NCBI GenBank assembly: GCA_020747065.1
Contig: JAGMVK010000021.1
Span: forward strand, 1 to 64,000
DNA: 64,000 bases
DNA from: Cadophora sp. MPI-SDFR-AT-0126
Taxonomy: Eukaryota > Ascomycota > Leotiomycetes > Helotiales > Ploettnerulaceae
Direction: 5' to 3'
Shown here: positions 41,571-54,889 of the stretch, in pieces
Layout of the letters: every line of letters starts with the position of its first letter
Position numbering within the stretch: the first letter of the stretch is position 1
Position numbers and translations under genes: made by a program
Notes under the pieces: model-generated
What the model was told of the DNA's origin: nothing
Databases searched by the model: none
Seen by the model: the letters and a program-made list of their open reading frames with translations, nothing else

Positions 41571-43548
41571 TTAATTGTAAGAATATTTGCTGTCGTGTCC
41601 ATAAATGCAGTAATCGTCAGTGCAATACCCATCGGTCTTCATCTTCTTGCAGTAACCCAGCCTGGCAAGAAACCACAATGCATCATACTCCTTTGGCGAC
41701 AATGGGCGGGGGTAGCCGTCGTGCTTGCGCTTGCATTGCGGGATGTTGTGGTCCGATCTGAGATAGTGCCAAGAGCAGATGTTCTTGTCCTTCATCTTGC
41801 CGATCAGGTCCGAATCGGTGCGTGGATCGACAATTAATTTGTTGTCCTTGATGCGATATCCCTCGTCGTCTTTCTCCGGGATGAGTCGCCCGGCGTTGGC
41901 AACGAAATACTCGCCGGTGAAGTCGATACGCTCTGGGTTGTATGGGTATTCCGGAGTTGCGCTTTTCTTTTGTGTTGGTGGTTGATTGCTTGTGACCGAG
42001 GCGGAGGAGACGGCGGGGACTGCCTGGGTGGTTGATGGTGATAGCTTGGCTTTAGTGGACCCTAGGTAACGAGTCAGCAGCGTCATATCAGGGATGTCCG
42101 ATTGCATTAGGAAGGGGGGATGGCAAAGTAACAAAAGTATCTCGAAGCATTGAAAAGGGAAGTTGTCTATAATACTTACAAGTCAACGCCTTGGGAGCTT
42201 CGCTCGGGATCACTACGGGGGCAGTGGAAGTACGAGACGGAGGGGCAGGTGCTTCGATCGGTTTAGTGGTCGACTTGGCCCAGTCTACTACACGCTGAGA
42301 TTCACTCTGACTGAAGAGCGGCTTAAATATATCTGTCTCCCGAAAGCCAAGATCAGCGATCAAAGGGTGGACAGAGCCCGGACCTGATGACACCAGCGTG
42401 ATTCGCATCTTTGATCCCGACGCCCGTCCTGCGTGAGGGCTGAGTACCGGAACATATCCCCCATCGTGGGAGCATGCTAGGAAGATGTGCTCGCATTGCG
42501 GGCTATCAATGTTGAATCTGAGTACTTCTGAACATATAGTCAGTTTATGTCTTCAATGTATCCCAGACAGAGCTTTCAGATTTGCCGTCATGGAGGAGAG
42601 GAAACCGCGGAAGGGAGAGTCTTGGACATACCTCTAATCTTATTATCAGCAGCTTCTTTTCCTGACCCCACATCCACAAAGTCAATGAATGGACTTCTTT
42701 GCGAAAATCCAATCCAAAATTGGCTGAGCTCCTTAGGACTAGCGATATCTCGCAGGTGGTACGTCAATCCACTTAAATTGGCGTAAGCTTTGACCATGAT
42801 TGGGATTGTCGTTGGGTCCCTGAATGACGGGCCCAGTGACACCAAATGCTCTTTAACCTTCTCTATGAGCATATCCGCAGCGAGTTGACCGCCTTTGAGT
42901 CCTTGAGACAACAGATCATTGGTGAAATAATATATGTCGGCGTCTGCATCAATCAGTACAGACACGAAGCGAGCCTTGTCCTATTCGTGGATCAGTATAT
43001 GAGAATTGATAGTGACGCTGAGACATCGGAATTAAGGCAGACAGGTTGTGAAAGATCTTCTGCTAGAAGTCTCGCACAATACACACCACATTCAGCTGTC
43101 GAAAAGCCTCAAGATGGCACGTGCATCCTGCAAGAGATGGGATCGTTATCAAGGGAATATAATGGGTGCACATACCATGACGGAGAGCTTGTAATCGATC
43201 TGATCCGCCTTGGCTTGGTAGCGGCGCCGACTATCCGTCTGATCTTGAAGATCAACTTTCAATTCATGGATCTGGGCGAGGAAGTGAGCTTCCTGCTCAG
43301 GCATCCTAACGCTTGTCACATAGTCCAACTGCCTCGTAGCCTGTTCTAAGTTCTCTAATGCTTCCTACTTGTTACAGTAAATCAGCATCACTGAATAAGG
43401 GAGGGGGTAATGATCCGGGATGGAAACCAACCTCGATTAATCGATTTCTCTCATCGTCCAAGCCGCGAAATCTCTCGAGGCGATTACGGTAATTAAAAAT
43501 ATCGTTGCCACTGGTGCTTGTGGAGGAGCTAAGAGGTACCATAGACAT
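41571..43548 (-). CDS. Coiled-coil / NYN-like / CCCH zinc-finger protein
   Basis: Five exons on the minus strand (43548-43432, 43364-43176, 42980-42632, 42527-42180, 42061-41571) give 497 residues. Residues 1-102 are coiled coil (YRNRLERFRGLDDERNRLIE; RYQAKADQIDYKLSV). The middle domain begins DKARFVSVLIDADADIYYF and includes FWIGFSQRSPFIDFVDVG and HIFLACSHDGGYVPVL. This is the fungal domain found in many C-x8-C-x5-C-x3-H proteins, and its acidic VLIDADAD start resembles NYN/PIN nucleases (inference). The C-terminus has two CCCH-like zinc motifs, the second being CKKMKTDGYCTDDYCIYGH. An RNA-binding or RNA-processing role is plausible but not shown. Every exon join keeps frame and rebuilds conserved text. 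Confidence 0.85.
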
Positions 43549-44872
43549 GACTTGGCGAGGCAGGCTTAGATTTGTAGAAAATTAAATGATTTGAGGGTAG
43601 CAGGGTGAGGTTAATGGTGGGTTCAGGTAAGAAAGTTTGAGGCTATGGGCTGTTCGCTTACTGCTGGTCGTGGCGTGTTCCTGCGCTAATCTCGTCTTCA
43701 TTGGACGCCTATTGGGTGCGACAGCGTCTACATGGACGGTGGAAGAAAACAGAAGAAGATGGCAACCGTGAGCTCGTTAAGCGGTAGGCGCTCTCTCAGT
43801 ACAAGACGTAGGCAAGGTTCATTAATACTTAAAAGATCAGGACGGAACAGGATGTTTGTGAGCAAGTGGGTGGTGCACTTGGGTGCCAATTTCATCAGCG
43901 CCACACACGTGATCAGCATCCTCAGACTAATTGATGCCTTTTTAGCGTGAAGATTGAAGATCATTCTTAGATTTATTTATGACGCGAAACTCGTCGCCGA
44001 AGAATCACGGAGTGGAGTGGAGGGAGGTTTAGATGGATTTCTCGAAAGCAAATGGTGGAATTTATGCTGAGGACCCAGGTCCAGCTTAGGGTGGTATCTA
44101 GAGAAGGTTTGGTCTCTCGATGCACAATTTTGGGCGGCTCCTCACCCAATGGTCAGATTCGTAGTAAAATTCGGTTGATAATCTATTTTGCATTATGCCA
44201 AGATATCAACATCAACGACTAGAACCCATGATGTAAAAACATGCCGCCTCCTTCTGTGTTTCATCGTGTAACTCACTCATCACAAATCACATGCCAATGG
44301 GCAAAGAATTTCATATTCATCACCACCACACAAGCAATCGTCAAGTGGCATATGTCGACAGTCACATCAAGTGAAACAGACAATCATATTTCCATCCGAA
44401 AAGCAGCAAGTACCCTCGCGTCATGCTCAACTTGACGCTGAGCTGGTGATGCTTGTACGTTATCGTCCCTTTCTGGCCTAGAATTTTTCCCTCGGCGATC
44501 TGAACTGTCATCTTGACTCATTTTGAAGAATAACTTCAGGACGCATTCGTTCTCATTGATTGAGCGTTGTAAGGAGAGCTTTGCCCATTGACGAGGTAGT
44601 GGCGATGAGGATCGAAGTGCCGCTATTGATGAGAATTGAGATATCGGCCTGTTCGCTTCTTCAAAGATGTATTAACGAGAAAAGGAGATTCATCATTCAG
44701 GTGATACAGCATAGGAGTTTTGGCAAGTCCAAGCTCCGAAAATTTGATTCTGGAGAAACAGGGAATCAGTATAGACGGTATCGATTCGTGGGTAAGAGGA
44801 CTGACCAGTAAGTAGCATTCCGAAATCAGGAAGAGTATTGTCTGATGGAGACAGACGAGGAATGTATCGGTA
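43549..44872. other. Intergenic region
   Basis: Upstream region of the CCCH gene and downstream region of the Zn2Cys6 gene. Frames up to 83 codons lack motifs. Confidence 0.4.
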
Positions 44873-47448
44873 TCAGACTTGCCAAAATTCGTAGTCGAAA
44901 GTCTCAGGTTGGTTTACCTGAGCTGTATGGAAGTTCAAACTATAAGTCTCATTCCGCAAACGCGTATCGATGTCCACATGGCCGGTCATCGTCTGGGGTA
45001 TGCCATTGTTGTTGTCAGGTCTCGGATCGAATATTTCATACAGTGGCGCTTCGTTTCTTCCGTCCGACCGATAATCCTGGGTTGAAGATGCAGGAGAGTC
45101 CCATTCCCAGTCACCACTTATCATTAGTCCCTGCCAAGGCTCCTCCAATGAGGCCGTGAAGTTGTGTGAGATATCTTCTGGGTCGAAATCATTGACAGAA
45201 GTCACAGCGCGCCGGCTCGGCAGGACGTTCGCTGTGTTCAAGCCACGGTTCTGCTCATTCCCTGGCGGGCTGTGGGCCCGAGAATCTGATCCCTGCCGTA
45301 GTAGTTTCGTCTTCGGGTCATGCTCGTTGGTCCACGAAAATCTATCCATGTCTTCTTCTTCCACAACACAAATATCGTCCGTATCATGTTGTAGGAGGCC
45401 ACCAAGAACCTTTGACATATCGCATGCTGCCATCGATGAAGCTCGTTCCTTACTACTGCGCGGATGAGAGTTTGTATCCTTACGATCCAGAGAGATTGGC
45501 TGCTTCCGACCACCTCTGCCAACACCAGGACGCCGATTACCTCGCAGGACACTGATTGCAACTTGCAGTTCAGTTTTGAGATACTGAACAACGGAGCCAG
45601 AATTTCCCAGTTCCTTCAAGACTTCCTGCAAGAACACAACACTAGGTTGACTTTGCATACTTGGCAGGCGGCTGAGCCTCAAGTCGTTACAGTACACGAC
45701 ACCGGCTACAAATAAACAGAATCCGGACCACAAGTTAAGCTATGGTTCGTCAATTTAGCTCCAATTCTTTGAGCGTTGGTACTCACCCTGGAGATATCAT
45801 TGCGGTTAATGCATCGTATTGCCATAGTGATGGCGTCCGCTGCAGTGATGGATCGATTCATGCTTTGGATTGTGAAACGGTCGTCGCTATGGTACTTCAG
45901 CGCTGTCTTCATGGCTGCTTGGTGTAGACAAATTGCTGCTGTCTGCAATGTCATATTGAAGAAGACAACATTTGCATCATCAGCTCCCGCTGGCATCCTG
46001 AATTTATCCGGCAGATGTATAAGCATATTCAATATGCTTGTATCTAGCTCTCTGTGTTTGGCCCAAAATTCACAGTTGCCTGGCGTCTCAGAAGTATTTG
46101 GCCTTTTGCTATTGTAGATGTGTGATGAAACGTGACCCAACAGAGTAGTGGCCAGAATGACTGCTGCGAACGATGATGACAGGTTTGCAGCTCCTGCATC
46201 AGCCAAAGCATCTGCGAGAGAAATGCTCGTCTCTCCTTTGCCATTTTCGAAGGCATATTCAGAGGTAGGAAGGTTTGTGCATATCTGATACGTCAGCTTG
46301 GCTCAAATAACAGACACACATCCATACTTCAAGCTCATTGATACCCATCGGCCATCCGCTGCATTTGCTCGCGAAGCGGTCGCTGAGATATGCGGCCCAA
46401 AAAGTGCGACGTCGCTCTTCCAGCTCGATGAAGCTTTTTGCCTTCGGAAGGATTCCTATGTAGGAGCCGTGCTTATCAATTCGATGCAAGCCCATCATTT
46501 GAACCAGACGTACACATTTTCCAGCGCTTAGCCACGCTCTTTTGACATACATCCGCTGAGCCTCGAAAGTTGTAATAAGATGCCAGCACTGGGCATGGTA
46601 AACAGTGAAAACTTCATCCATTCCCTTGATTCTTATCAGCGGAAGTTCGTAAGCGAGAAAAAAGCTCACCTTTGCCTCTGAAATCTCAGCATATCGTCGC
46701 GCCGCTTCATAAAATATTTCACACAATCCGGTGTACTTCGGCGTCACGAACGATGACAAGCACCAGATGGCATATTGGAGGCATAGTGGAGGTCCGAGAT
46801 CGGGTCCAAGGCTCAATGTAGTGTAGAACTTCTGTTTGTGTATGAATGGAATGAAATTATGGATCTGATCAAAGTATATCTGAAATCTAATTTTGGCTTT
46901 AATTATGCGATGTAATGTTGGGCTGCTGTCGGACCTACAATTCTTGCTGGAGTTCTGCAGAGGGAAGAGTCTCTTCAACTCTTGAGCGCATTATCTCTTG
47001 CCTTGATGATTCTTCTTGCATTCGTGAACTGCCATCCCGATTCTGGCTAGTGGTGGACCTTAGATGATCGTCACTATCGTTCAAGGAGAGGTCAGTAGTC
47101 TTGACTGGAGACTTTCCATCACTGTCAGTTCGTCGAATGGCATCGTCCATTTCGTTGGCGGTTGTGGACGACTCGCCCAAGGAATTAGATACCATGTCAA
47201 TGCCAATGCCAAGGCGAGACTCCAACAGATCTGCAAGAATCAAATCAACAATGAATGGAGCGCGCACTGGACGATAGGAATTCCATACCTAGTCTTGCCT
47301 CGAGCATTTTTGATCTACGTCGTTTCGTAGGCACCACTGCCCGACGTTCTAAGTACGTGCATTCTCGATTCGACTTCCCGCAAGCTGCACAAAGGGGCCT
47401 CTGTCGGTCACATCTCAACTTGCGGCTGCGACAGGTAACACAAGACAT
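44873..47448 (-). CDS. Zn2Cys6 transcription factor with fungal-specific middle domain
   Basis: Six exons on the minus strand (47448-47289, 47230-46939, 46886-46670, 46624-46328, 46284-45787, 45739-44873) give 776 residues. The Zn2Cys6 cluster opens the protein: CVTCRSRKLRCDR followed by CAACGKSNREC, then a basic linker (PTKRRRSKM). The fungal_trans domain follows, with FDQIHNFIPFIHKQKFY, YHAQCWHLITTFEAQRMY and the landmark RRRTFWAAYLSDRFAS. The join at 45786/45740 gives DISRLNLWSGFCLFVAG, as in relatives. Such proteins usually bind paired CGG triplets. It is transcribed away from the PDR transporter, and two CGG-N4-CCG sites lie in the 957-bp gap, so it is the likely local regulator of that pump. 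The 45-bp intron at 46669-46625 is stop-free and in frame. An extra upstream exon cannot be excluded. Confidence 0.88.
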
Positions 47449-47826
47449 CCTATTGAGCCGGAATAGACTACTTGGTGGCTCCAGGCTGCTTTCAACTTAG
47501 GCAGTCTTTGATATGCTGTCTGGTGCTGCACGTTGCACCATTGATGACTTACGGGATCTTCTTCGACGGGCGCTTCGTCCTGAAACGGTTCGCGGTGGTG
47601 ATGATGTCTGGCATATACTGGCGGTACAATTGCCTTCACGGATACCACACCATTTGCAAGCCACCTGGACAGTATTTTGGCAGAAAGATTTTTCTGAGAT
47701 TTGAACACACCTAAGCTCCACTGCCTCGTTTTGATCTTATCTGGCTTTCTTCTCTGTCCCCGCACATTTCAGCTTCCCAAGGTGCAGAATGAAGAGCCAG
47801 GATGTCCTTTCCACCGTGGTGAGGTT

Positions 47827-47880
47827 GGTGAACAGGTGGTGATTAGTGAAGTGAACTGGTGGCGATTAGTGAACCGGTGG
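47827..47880 (+). repeat. Short tandem repeat (about 23 bp x 2, plus a partial third)
   Basis: Two neighbouring copies of GTGAAC(A/T)GGTGG(T/C)GATTAGTGAA, with a third start CCGGTGG. Confidence 0.75.
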
Positions 47881-48061
47881 TCAACTTAAGACTTGCTTAT
47901 GAATATGATTGCTGTTAGCGCCGCACATGCGGGCAAATCATTACTGGGAGATTCCGCAACTCAGTTCCCAGGATCGATGCCAATCAAAGAGGAGCAAAAT
48001 GTTTGGGCAACAACAAGGATGCTCAGCTACCATTACAAAGCCCGCAAACTTTAAAGGTGAA

Positions 48062-48236
48062 ACAACAGTCATGCTCGGGATTCCGAAGCACTTTTGGGCT
48101 CCGGCCGCGCTGAGTCGAAATGTTAAGCTTAGCTGCCAATACGCAAGACATTGGCGGGCTGCACGTTTGGGACAACAACTTCACGCTCGGGATCCCGAGG
48201 CACTTTTGGGCTCCAGGCCGTGAGTCGAGATGTTAA
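48062..48236 (+). repeat. Duplicated 65-bp block carrying CGG-N4-CCG palindromes
   Basis: Copy 1 (48062-48126) and copy 2 (48172-48236) share GCACTTTTGGGCTCC and (T)GAGTCGA(A/G)ATGTTAA in the same order. Each contains a candidate Zn2Cys6 site: CGGGATTCCG at 48076-48085 and CGGGATCCCG inside the perfect 14-bp palindrome CTCGGGATCCCGAG at 48186-48199. Confidence 0.75.
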
Positions 48237-48405
48237 CCAAAAGCCAAGCTATAACCAAATATCTTATTAAATATTGTTCATATCGTCTACGTGATGTTGC
48301 CACTTTTCTGATAGCCACTCCACTTGTCTGATCCCTCGTAGTTCTTCCTCTTGAATTGTCCAAGTCTGGCAACCCCTCCCCCCCCCGAATCAGACGAGGT
48401 GCAAC

Positions 48406-51400
48406 ATGGAGGTCAATCAGGACCCCGAGAAAGTCATTTACCAGGCGACTTCGCCGCCCTCAACAACAGTCACGAACGGGGATAAGATCGGGGAGGGTGC
48501 AACAACCGGGCAAGAATCATCTTTCAGCAACGATTCCATCCGTGATGCTGAAATAACGGAGCTTGCCAGAAAGTTTACAGGACAATCGGGTGATCATGTT
48601 CTCCAAAACCCCTTTCAAGCACAGCCTGATTCTGTATTGGATCCAAAGTCGCCAAATTTCAAACCTCGAGCATGGGCTGAAGCGCTCGTCCACCTCAAGT
48701 CCCGGGACCCCGAGAAGTTTCCTCAACGATCCGCCGGGATCTCATTTCGAAATCTGAATGTCTATGGCTTTGGGAGTACACGTGACTATCAAAAGAGTGT
48801 TGGAAATATATGGTTAGGGCTTATTGGAGTGGTACGAAGACTCGTAGGAAACTCTTCGCCGAGGAAAATCGAGATCTTGCGCGACTTCGAAGGTCTTATA
48901 CGGAGTGGAGAGATGCTTGTGGTTCTTGGGCCGCCGGGATCTGGTTGTTCAACGCTTCTGAAGACTATTTCTGGCGAGATTCATGGCATCTACGTCGAGC
49001 AAGATTCAAAACTTAACTATCAAGGTATTTAATAGCATCTAGTTGACTAATAAGCTAGACCTTGACGTTAACCAGATACTAGGAATCAGTGCGGCGGACA
49101 TGACGACGCAGTTCCGTGGTGAAGCCATATACAATGCTGAAGTTGATGTACACTTCCCAAACCTCACGGTCGGCGACACTCTCTCGTTTGCAGCAATGGC
49201 GAGAGCACCGAGACACCTTCCTGGTGGAGTCGACAAGTGGACATATGCGACTCATATGCGAGACGTTATTATGGCTATGTTTGGGATCGGCCACACCGTG
49301 AATACTCGTGTCGGTGATGATTTCATCCGCGGAGGTCAGTGAATATGTCAAGCTTCCCTATTCCCCGTAGCTGCCTACTCTTTCGGTTACTGGTTTAAAC
49401 GCAGTTGCTCGATGCAGATGTTCAGGAAAGAGACATACAAGATGTGCTTTCATTTTCAACAACCTTCACTTAGACCGGTGCTGATATGCCGAACAGTTAG
49501 CGGTGGCGAACGGAAACGAGTGAGTATCGCAGAAGCGACCTTGAGTGGGGCACCTCTCCAATGCTGGGATAACAGTACTCGTGGTCTTGATTCTGCGAAT
49601 GCCATCGGGTTCTGCAGGACATTGCGGCTATCGACCGACTTGATGGGTGCCACAGCTTGTGTTGCAATTTATCAGGCTCCCCAAGTAGCATACGAAATTT
49701 TTGACAAGGTTACTGTTCTTTACGAGGGACATCAGATTTACTTCGGACCAACAAAAGATGGAAAGAAGTACTTCGAAAATTTGGGTTTCGAGTGCCCAGA
49801 GAGACAAACAGATGGAGACTTCCTAACATCTATGACAAGTGCAGTGGAAAGGATTCCCCGTCCTGGATGGGAAAGCCGCGTCCCAAGGACTGCTGAAGAG
49901 TTTGCTGCGATGTGGAAATCAAGCACTGAAAGGGCAGGCCTTATGGACGAGATTATGGATTACGACCGTGCTTTTCCAGTTGGGGGCGAACACTTAGAAA
50001 AGTTTGCTGCATCAAGGAGAGCAGAACAGTCAAAGAGACAGTGAGTATTGCTGATAATCCGTCTCGTCAAGTTGGTCCACTTACCAACATAGGCGTGTCA
50101 AATCCCCGTACACTCTGGATTATGTTCAACAGATCGAACTTTGTTTATGGCGTGGATTTCAACGACTCAAAGGAGATCCAAGTTTAACTTTCACACAACT
50201 TTTCAGCAATTTCATCTTGTCCCTCGTCCTTGCCAGTGTATTCTACAACTTGAATGACACTACGGCCAGCTTTACACCCAGAGGGTCCCTGCTCTACTTT
50301 GCTCTTCTCATGAATGGCATTGCCAGTATCCTTGAGGTATTTCGATTAATATTACGATCTTCTCGAGAAATAGGCTGACAAATGACAGATGCTTACTCTT
50401 TATGCCCAGCGCGGCATTGTCGAGAAGCATTCCAGATATGCTTTATACCACCCTTCCGCCGAGGCTGTCGCATCGATATTAGTAGACATGCCTTACAAGA
50501 TTCTGAATGCCTTCACGTTCAACATTCCTATATATCTCATGACTCACCTTCGACGCGAAGCCGGTCCGATCTTCTTTTACATGTTTACTATGTTTCTGAT
50601 CACAATGGTAATGTCAATGTTATTTAGGACTATGGCTGCAACGTCTCGCAGTATGGCCCAATCAATCACCCCTGGCTCTTTATTTGTAGTTACCCTCTTC
50701 ATGTTCTCCGGATTTATTATACCAAAAGACTACATACTCGGGTGGACTAAATGGTTCTACTATTTCGACCCTCTTGCTTACGCGTATGAAGCTATTATGA
50801 TCAATGAGTTCAGCGGCAGGGTGTTTGACTGTGCGCAGTTCGTGCCAAGTGGTCCCAATTACGCCGTGACCACTGGCGAACAACGAGTATGCTCCGCAGT
50901 CGGCTCTAGAGCCGGGGTTGGTTTCGTCTTCGGGAACGATTACATCTTGTCTGCATATGACTACAAGTCTGCCCACAAATGGCGGTACGTTTTCCCTTCC
51001 CTCTTAGATATACTCGTGCGGTACTGATGTGGTTCAATCTAGCAACATAGGTTTCCTCTTTGCATACGTCACCTTTTTCTGTTTCACATATCTTTGGGCG
51101 ACCGAGAGCATCACACAGAAGAAGTCCAAAGGAGAAATCTTGGTCTTCCAGAGAGCTGCTGCGTCTAAGGCATCTGCTTTAAGCAAACCTGACGAGGAAG
51201 CTGCGCCTGGATCATCCGACATTAAGCGGAAGCAAGAACCGTCCCAAAGCACGGGGCCGACGGTTGTAAGACAAACGGCTATATTTCACTGGGAAGATGT
51301 ATGCTATGATATCAAGATTAAGAAGGAGACTCGCAGAATTCTTGACCATGTCGATGGCTGGGTTAAGCCTGGAACTCTTACTGCACTTATGGTGAGTGTC

Positions 51401-53513
51401 CACCCCCTCCTTTTGTCCAAACTGACTACTGATAATTGTCTCAGGGTGTCTCTGGAGCTGGAAAGACTACTCTTCTTGATGTTTTGGCTAGTCGCGCGAC
51501 TCTAGGTGTGATTTCGGGTGAGATGTTTGTGGACGGCCAACAGCGCGATGCCTCTTTCCAAAGAAAAACCGTCAGTATTATCCAACCTCTATCATGCGTT
51601 TCTCCAGAATCTTTCCGCTGTAGATCCATAGCGTAAATACTAACAGCAAAATAGGGATATGTTCAGCAGCAAGACTTACATCTTGAAACCTCGACGGTCC
51701 GGGAAGCACTCAATTTCAGTGCCCTTTTGCGTCAGTCGTCCATCTATACTCGCCAAGAGAAGCTCAACTACGTCGACGAGGTCATTGAGCTCTTAGATAT
51801 GGAACTTTACGCCGACGCAGTCGTCGGAGTTCCCGGTGAAGGCTTGAACGTCGAGCAGCGAAAGCGTTTAACTATTGGCGTAGAACTTGCTGCTAGGCCC
51901 CAACTGCTTTTATTCCTCGACGAGCCCACGTCTGGTCTCGACAGTCAAACCTCTTGGTCAATTTGTAACTTGATGGAAAAGCTGAAGAATAATGGTCAAG
52001 CTATTCTTTGCACTATTCATCAACCGTCTGCGATGCTTTTCCAGCGTTTCGATCGCTTGCTCTTCCTTGCAGCGGGCGGAAAGACCGTCTACTTTGGTGA
52101 TATTGGCCACAACTCGAACGTCCTTCAAGCGTATTTCGAGCGCAACGGCGCTCCTATTTTGCCCCCGGCAGCGAATCCGGCCGAGTGGATGCTGGAGATA
52201 ATTGGCGCCGCTCCCGGCTCGAGCACAGAGATTGATTGGCACAACACCTGGCGTAACTCCCCTGAGTACGTCCAGATGAAGGCAGAGTTGGCGACAATGA
52301 AGGGACTGAGTCGTGTCCAAACCCAACAAGACGTTGAGGCAGGATTCAAAGAGTTCGCAGCACCTTTTGGTGTCCAGATCTACGAAGTTACCAAGCGAGT
52401 CTTTGAGCAGTATTGGCGGACTCCATCTTACATCTACGCGAAGTCCGCCATGTGCGTTATAGATGCAAGTTTCCCCTTTGCTATCATTTGGATCCAGACT
52501 AATACAAATTCAGGCGGCCATCATTGGTTTTTCGTTCTTCGATGCCAAAAATACGATGCGAGGCCTCCAGAATCAAACATTCGCTCTTTTTGTGCTTTTC
52601 ACTATGTTTGGACAGATGGCTCAACAAATCATGCCGAATTTCGTGACCAATCGGTCACTTTACGAAGCTCGTGAGAGGCCTTCAAAGGCATTTTCTTGGA
52701 AAGCCTTTGTTTTGTCCAGTCTGATTGTTGAAATTCCGTGGGATGCGCTCTTGTCGCTCTTGATGTTCTTGTGCTGGTACTATCCGATTGGATATCAGCG
52801 AAATGCCGAGCCAACAAACGCCGAAGCCGAGAGAGGTGGTTTGATGTTCCTTTTCATGTTTGTCTATTTGGTGTTCGCGTCAACATTTGCTATCAGTAAG
52901 TAGTCCATAGAGTTGAGAATCCTTGCGGAAGGTTGCTCTGCAGCGCCATCCCGACAGGTCGTCGAAGGCCAGTTTACCGTATATTTGCTGATTCTTTGAT
53001 GTAGTGGTCGTCGCTGGTATAGAACAGGCCGCCGAAGGAGCCAACTTCGGCCAACTCTTGTTCTTGCTTTCACTCACATTCTCCGGTGTCTTGGTTACAA
53101 AGGCAGCTCTCCCAGGCTTTTGGATCTTCATGTATCGTGTCTCTCCATTCACCTATTTGACCGGTGGCATGCTCTCCACCTCTGTGGCTAATACAGATGT
53201 GGTATGCGCGGCCAACGAGTACCTGCTCATGCAGCCACCTGCTGGATCAACGTGTGGACAATACTTGGCCGATTACACTAAGAATTCTGGAGGGTACATA
53301 CTTGATGGTACTGCCACGGCTGACTGCCAGTTCTGTCCTATCAGTACTACAAACCAGTATCTCGACTCTGTCTACATCTCATTCGACAACGCGTGGAGGG
53401 ATCTCGGCATAATGTGGGTCTACGTCATTTTTAATATCTTTGCGGCCCTGGGCATCTACTGGTTGGTTCGCATGCCCAAGAAGACCAAAATCGAGAAGGA
53501 GAAGGCAGAATAA
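48406..53513 (+). CDS. PDR-type (ABCG) full-size ABC transporter
   Basis: Ten exons (48406-49024, 49083-49334, 49497-50040, 50093-50336, 50389-50984, 51043-51391, 51445-51570, 51655-52464, 52514-52895, 53005-53513) give 1476 residues, standard for fungal PDR pumps. The order is NBD-TMD-NBD-TMD. NBD1 has the degenerate Walker [13 protein letters not shown] typical of PDR proteins, the signature VSGGERKR (rebuilt by splicing) and [13 protein letters not shown]2 has a canonical Walker [12 protein letters not shown], the divergent signature [12 protein letters not shown] and [15 protein letters not shown] motifs include [15 protein letters not shown] and the Cys-containing loop before the last membrane helix. 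Such pumps export azoles, plant defence compounds or self-made metabolites at the plasma membrane. The intron at 52465-52513 uses a GC donor (GCAAGT) and is 49 bp, so it must be removed to keep frame. Confidence 0.95.
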
Positions 53514-54889
53514 TCAACTAGAGCCATTGAATGGTCACACGGACTTTCACAATTTCCTTCGTTCATCGTCTGGGTGGGGTGGGGGACAGACTGTAACAGC
53601 GTCTTTCTTTTGTGCTGTTAATTAATCTTTTCTTTCGCTGAACATTGTAACTGGATCTTTGGGCGGAAATAATAGAATAAAAGTAGCTTAGATGTAGAAT
53701 GTAGAGATAGCTATTCAAGAACGTGCACTCCGCATAGAATTTTAGGTAACACGGTCATGAAAGCTTAGCAAGTACGGAGATTACTAACCCTTCCTCACGA
53801 AGTAACCAGTCCTTCAACCAGCAGAGGCCAATGATCGATAGCCATGCTGCATTGAAAAATACATTCAACGATGAGCTGTGCCATAAAGATGATGATTAAA
53901 TCGATCCTCGCCAATCTTGTCATTTTGAATTTGAATGTTGAACTAAAACTGAGGACAACCTATTCCAGCGACGGAAAGAAGGCGAGGCTTGCGACGGTTT
54001 GCTCTCAGTATATATTCCTCCGATTCTTTCTGATAAGGGCAGCCCTCGGACGGTTTCTTAACTTTTCAATCAAATTTATACCTTGGGAACCTCTCGGCCT
54101 CGGGGTCCTAGAAATGAAATCAATGGGACCGGATATCCCAAGTCCACTTGGACCCTAGAATGACATCGTCTACATACTAGTCCGGTTGTCTTATCTATGG
54201 AGCAAGTTGAGCAAATTTCCAAGTCTTCGGTTACTGTGTTGTGTTATCACTAGCGAGCGCGGTCCAAGGACGCGCTTACAGGCTGACGGGCACGTCACTG
54301 TAAAGCCACTTAAATTATTCCTTCCGCTTTGTTCCAATGTTACTCAGCATTACACCTAGATGCATAGCTTCTCAAGCAAAGGAGCTTTTTTAACGTTAGG
54401 ATTGTTGAGGTTTTGATAAATATCCTCGCGAACAGTATTCACAGGTAAATCTCGATCTTAATTTTGGTAGAAGCGTTACCATATATCTACCTATACCATC
54501 CATTACAACATATGCGAATTATGAATGCCATTGATATAAGTTCGGATATCTTCGAGTCCCACTCAGCAAGGGTGCTATCATGTCTGGCGACTGGGGTGGC
54601 CCAACCGGGAGAATTCAAATATAGCATGAATTGTTTACTGTCTTGTGGTACGCGAGAAACTATTTACCGAGACTGCCTAAGCCTTTTCAATATACATATG
54701 AACGTGTTTAAATTAAAGCATATTTGAAAAGAACCATCTGCCGGCAGACAGGTGGGGCTCAACATCATTATTCCCGAGATACTGCGGGAGAATAACATTG
54801 AAGTGATATGAGCAGGTCCTTGCGCGTGCGAACCACTTCCTCATCGACAAATATTTCTCTCCTTGCTGACAGCAGCAGCTCCTTCGAAG
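53514..54889. other. Intergenic region
   Basis: AT-rich in parts; only short motif-free frames. It ends with the leader of the DUF1996 gene. Confidence 0.4.

Larger units (their letters stand above)
47449..48405. promoter_or_regulatory. Shared upstream region of the Zn2Cys6 regulator and the PDR transporter
   Basis: 957 bases between divergent start codons. It includes a 23-base direct repeat around 47827-47880, a duplicated 65-base block with palindromic CGG-N4-CCG sites at 48062-48236, and a C-run just before the transporter start. Confidence 0.6.

Noticed and set aside
43732..43950. 72-codon basic frame in the promoter of the CCCH gene
   Set aside because: No motif; it overlaps an equally long antisense frame and probable leader DNA.
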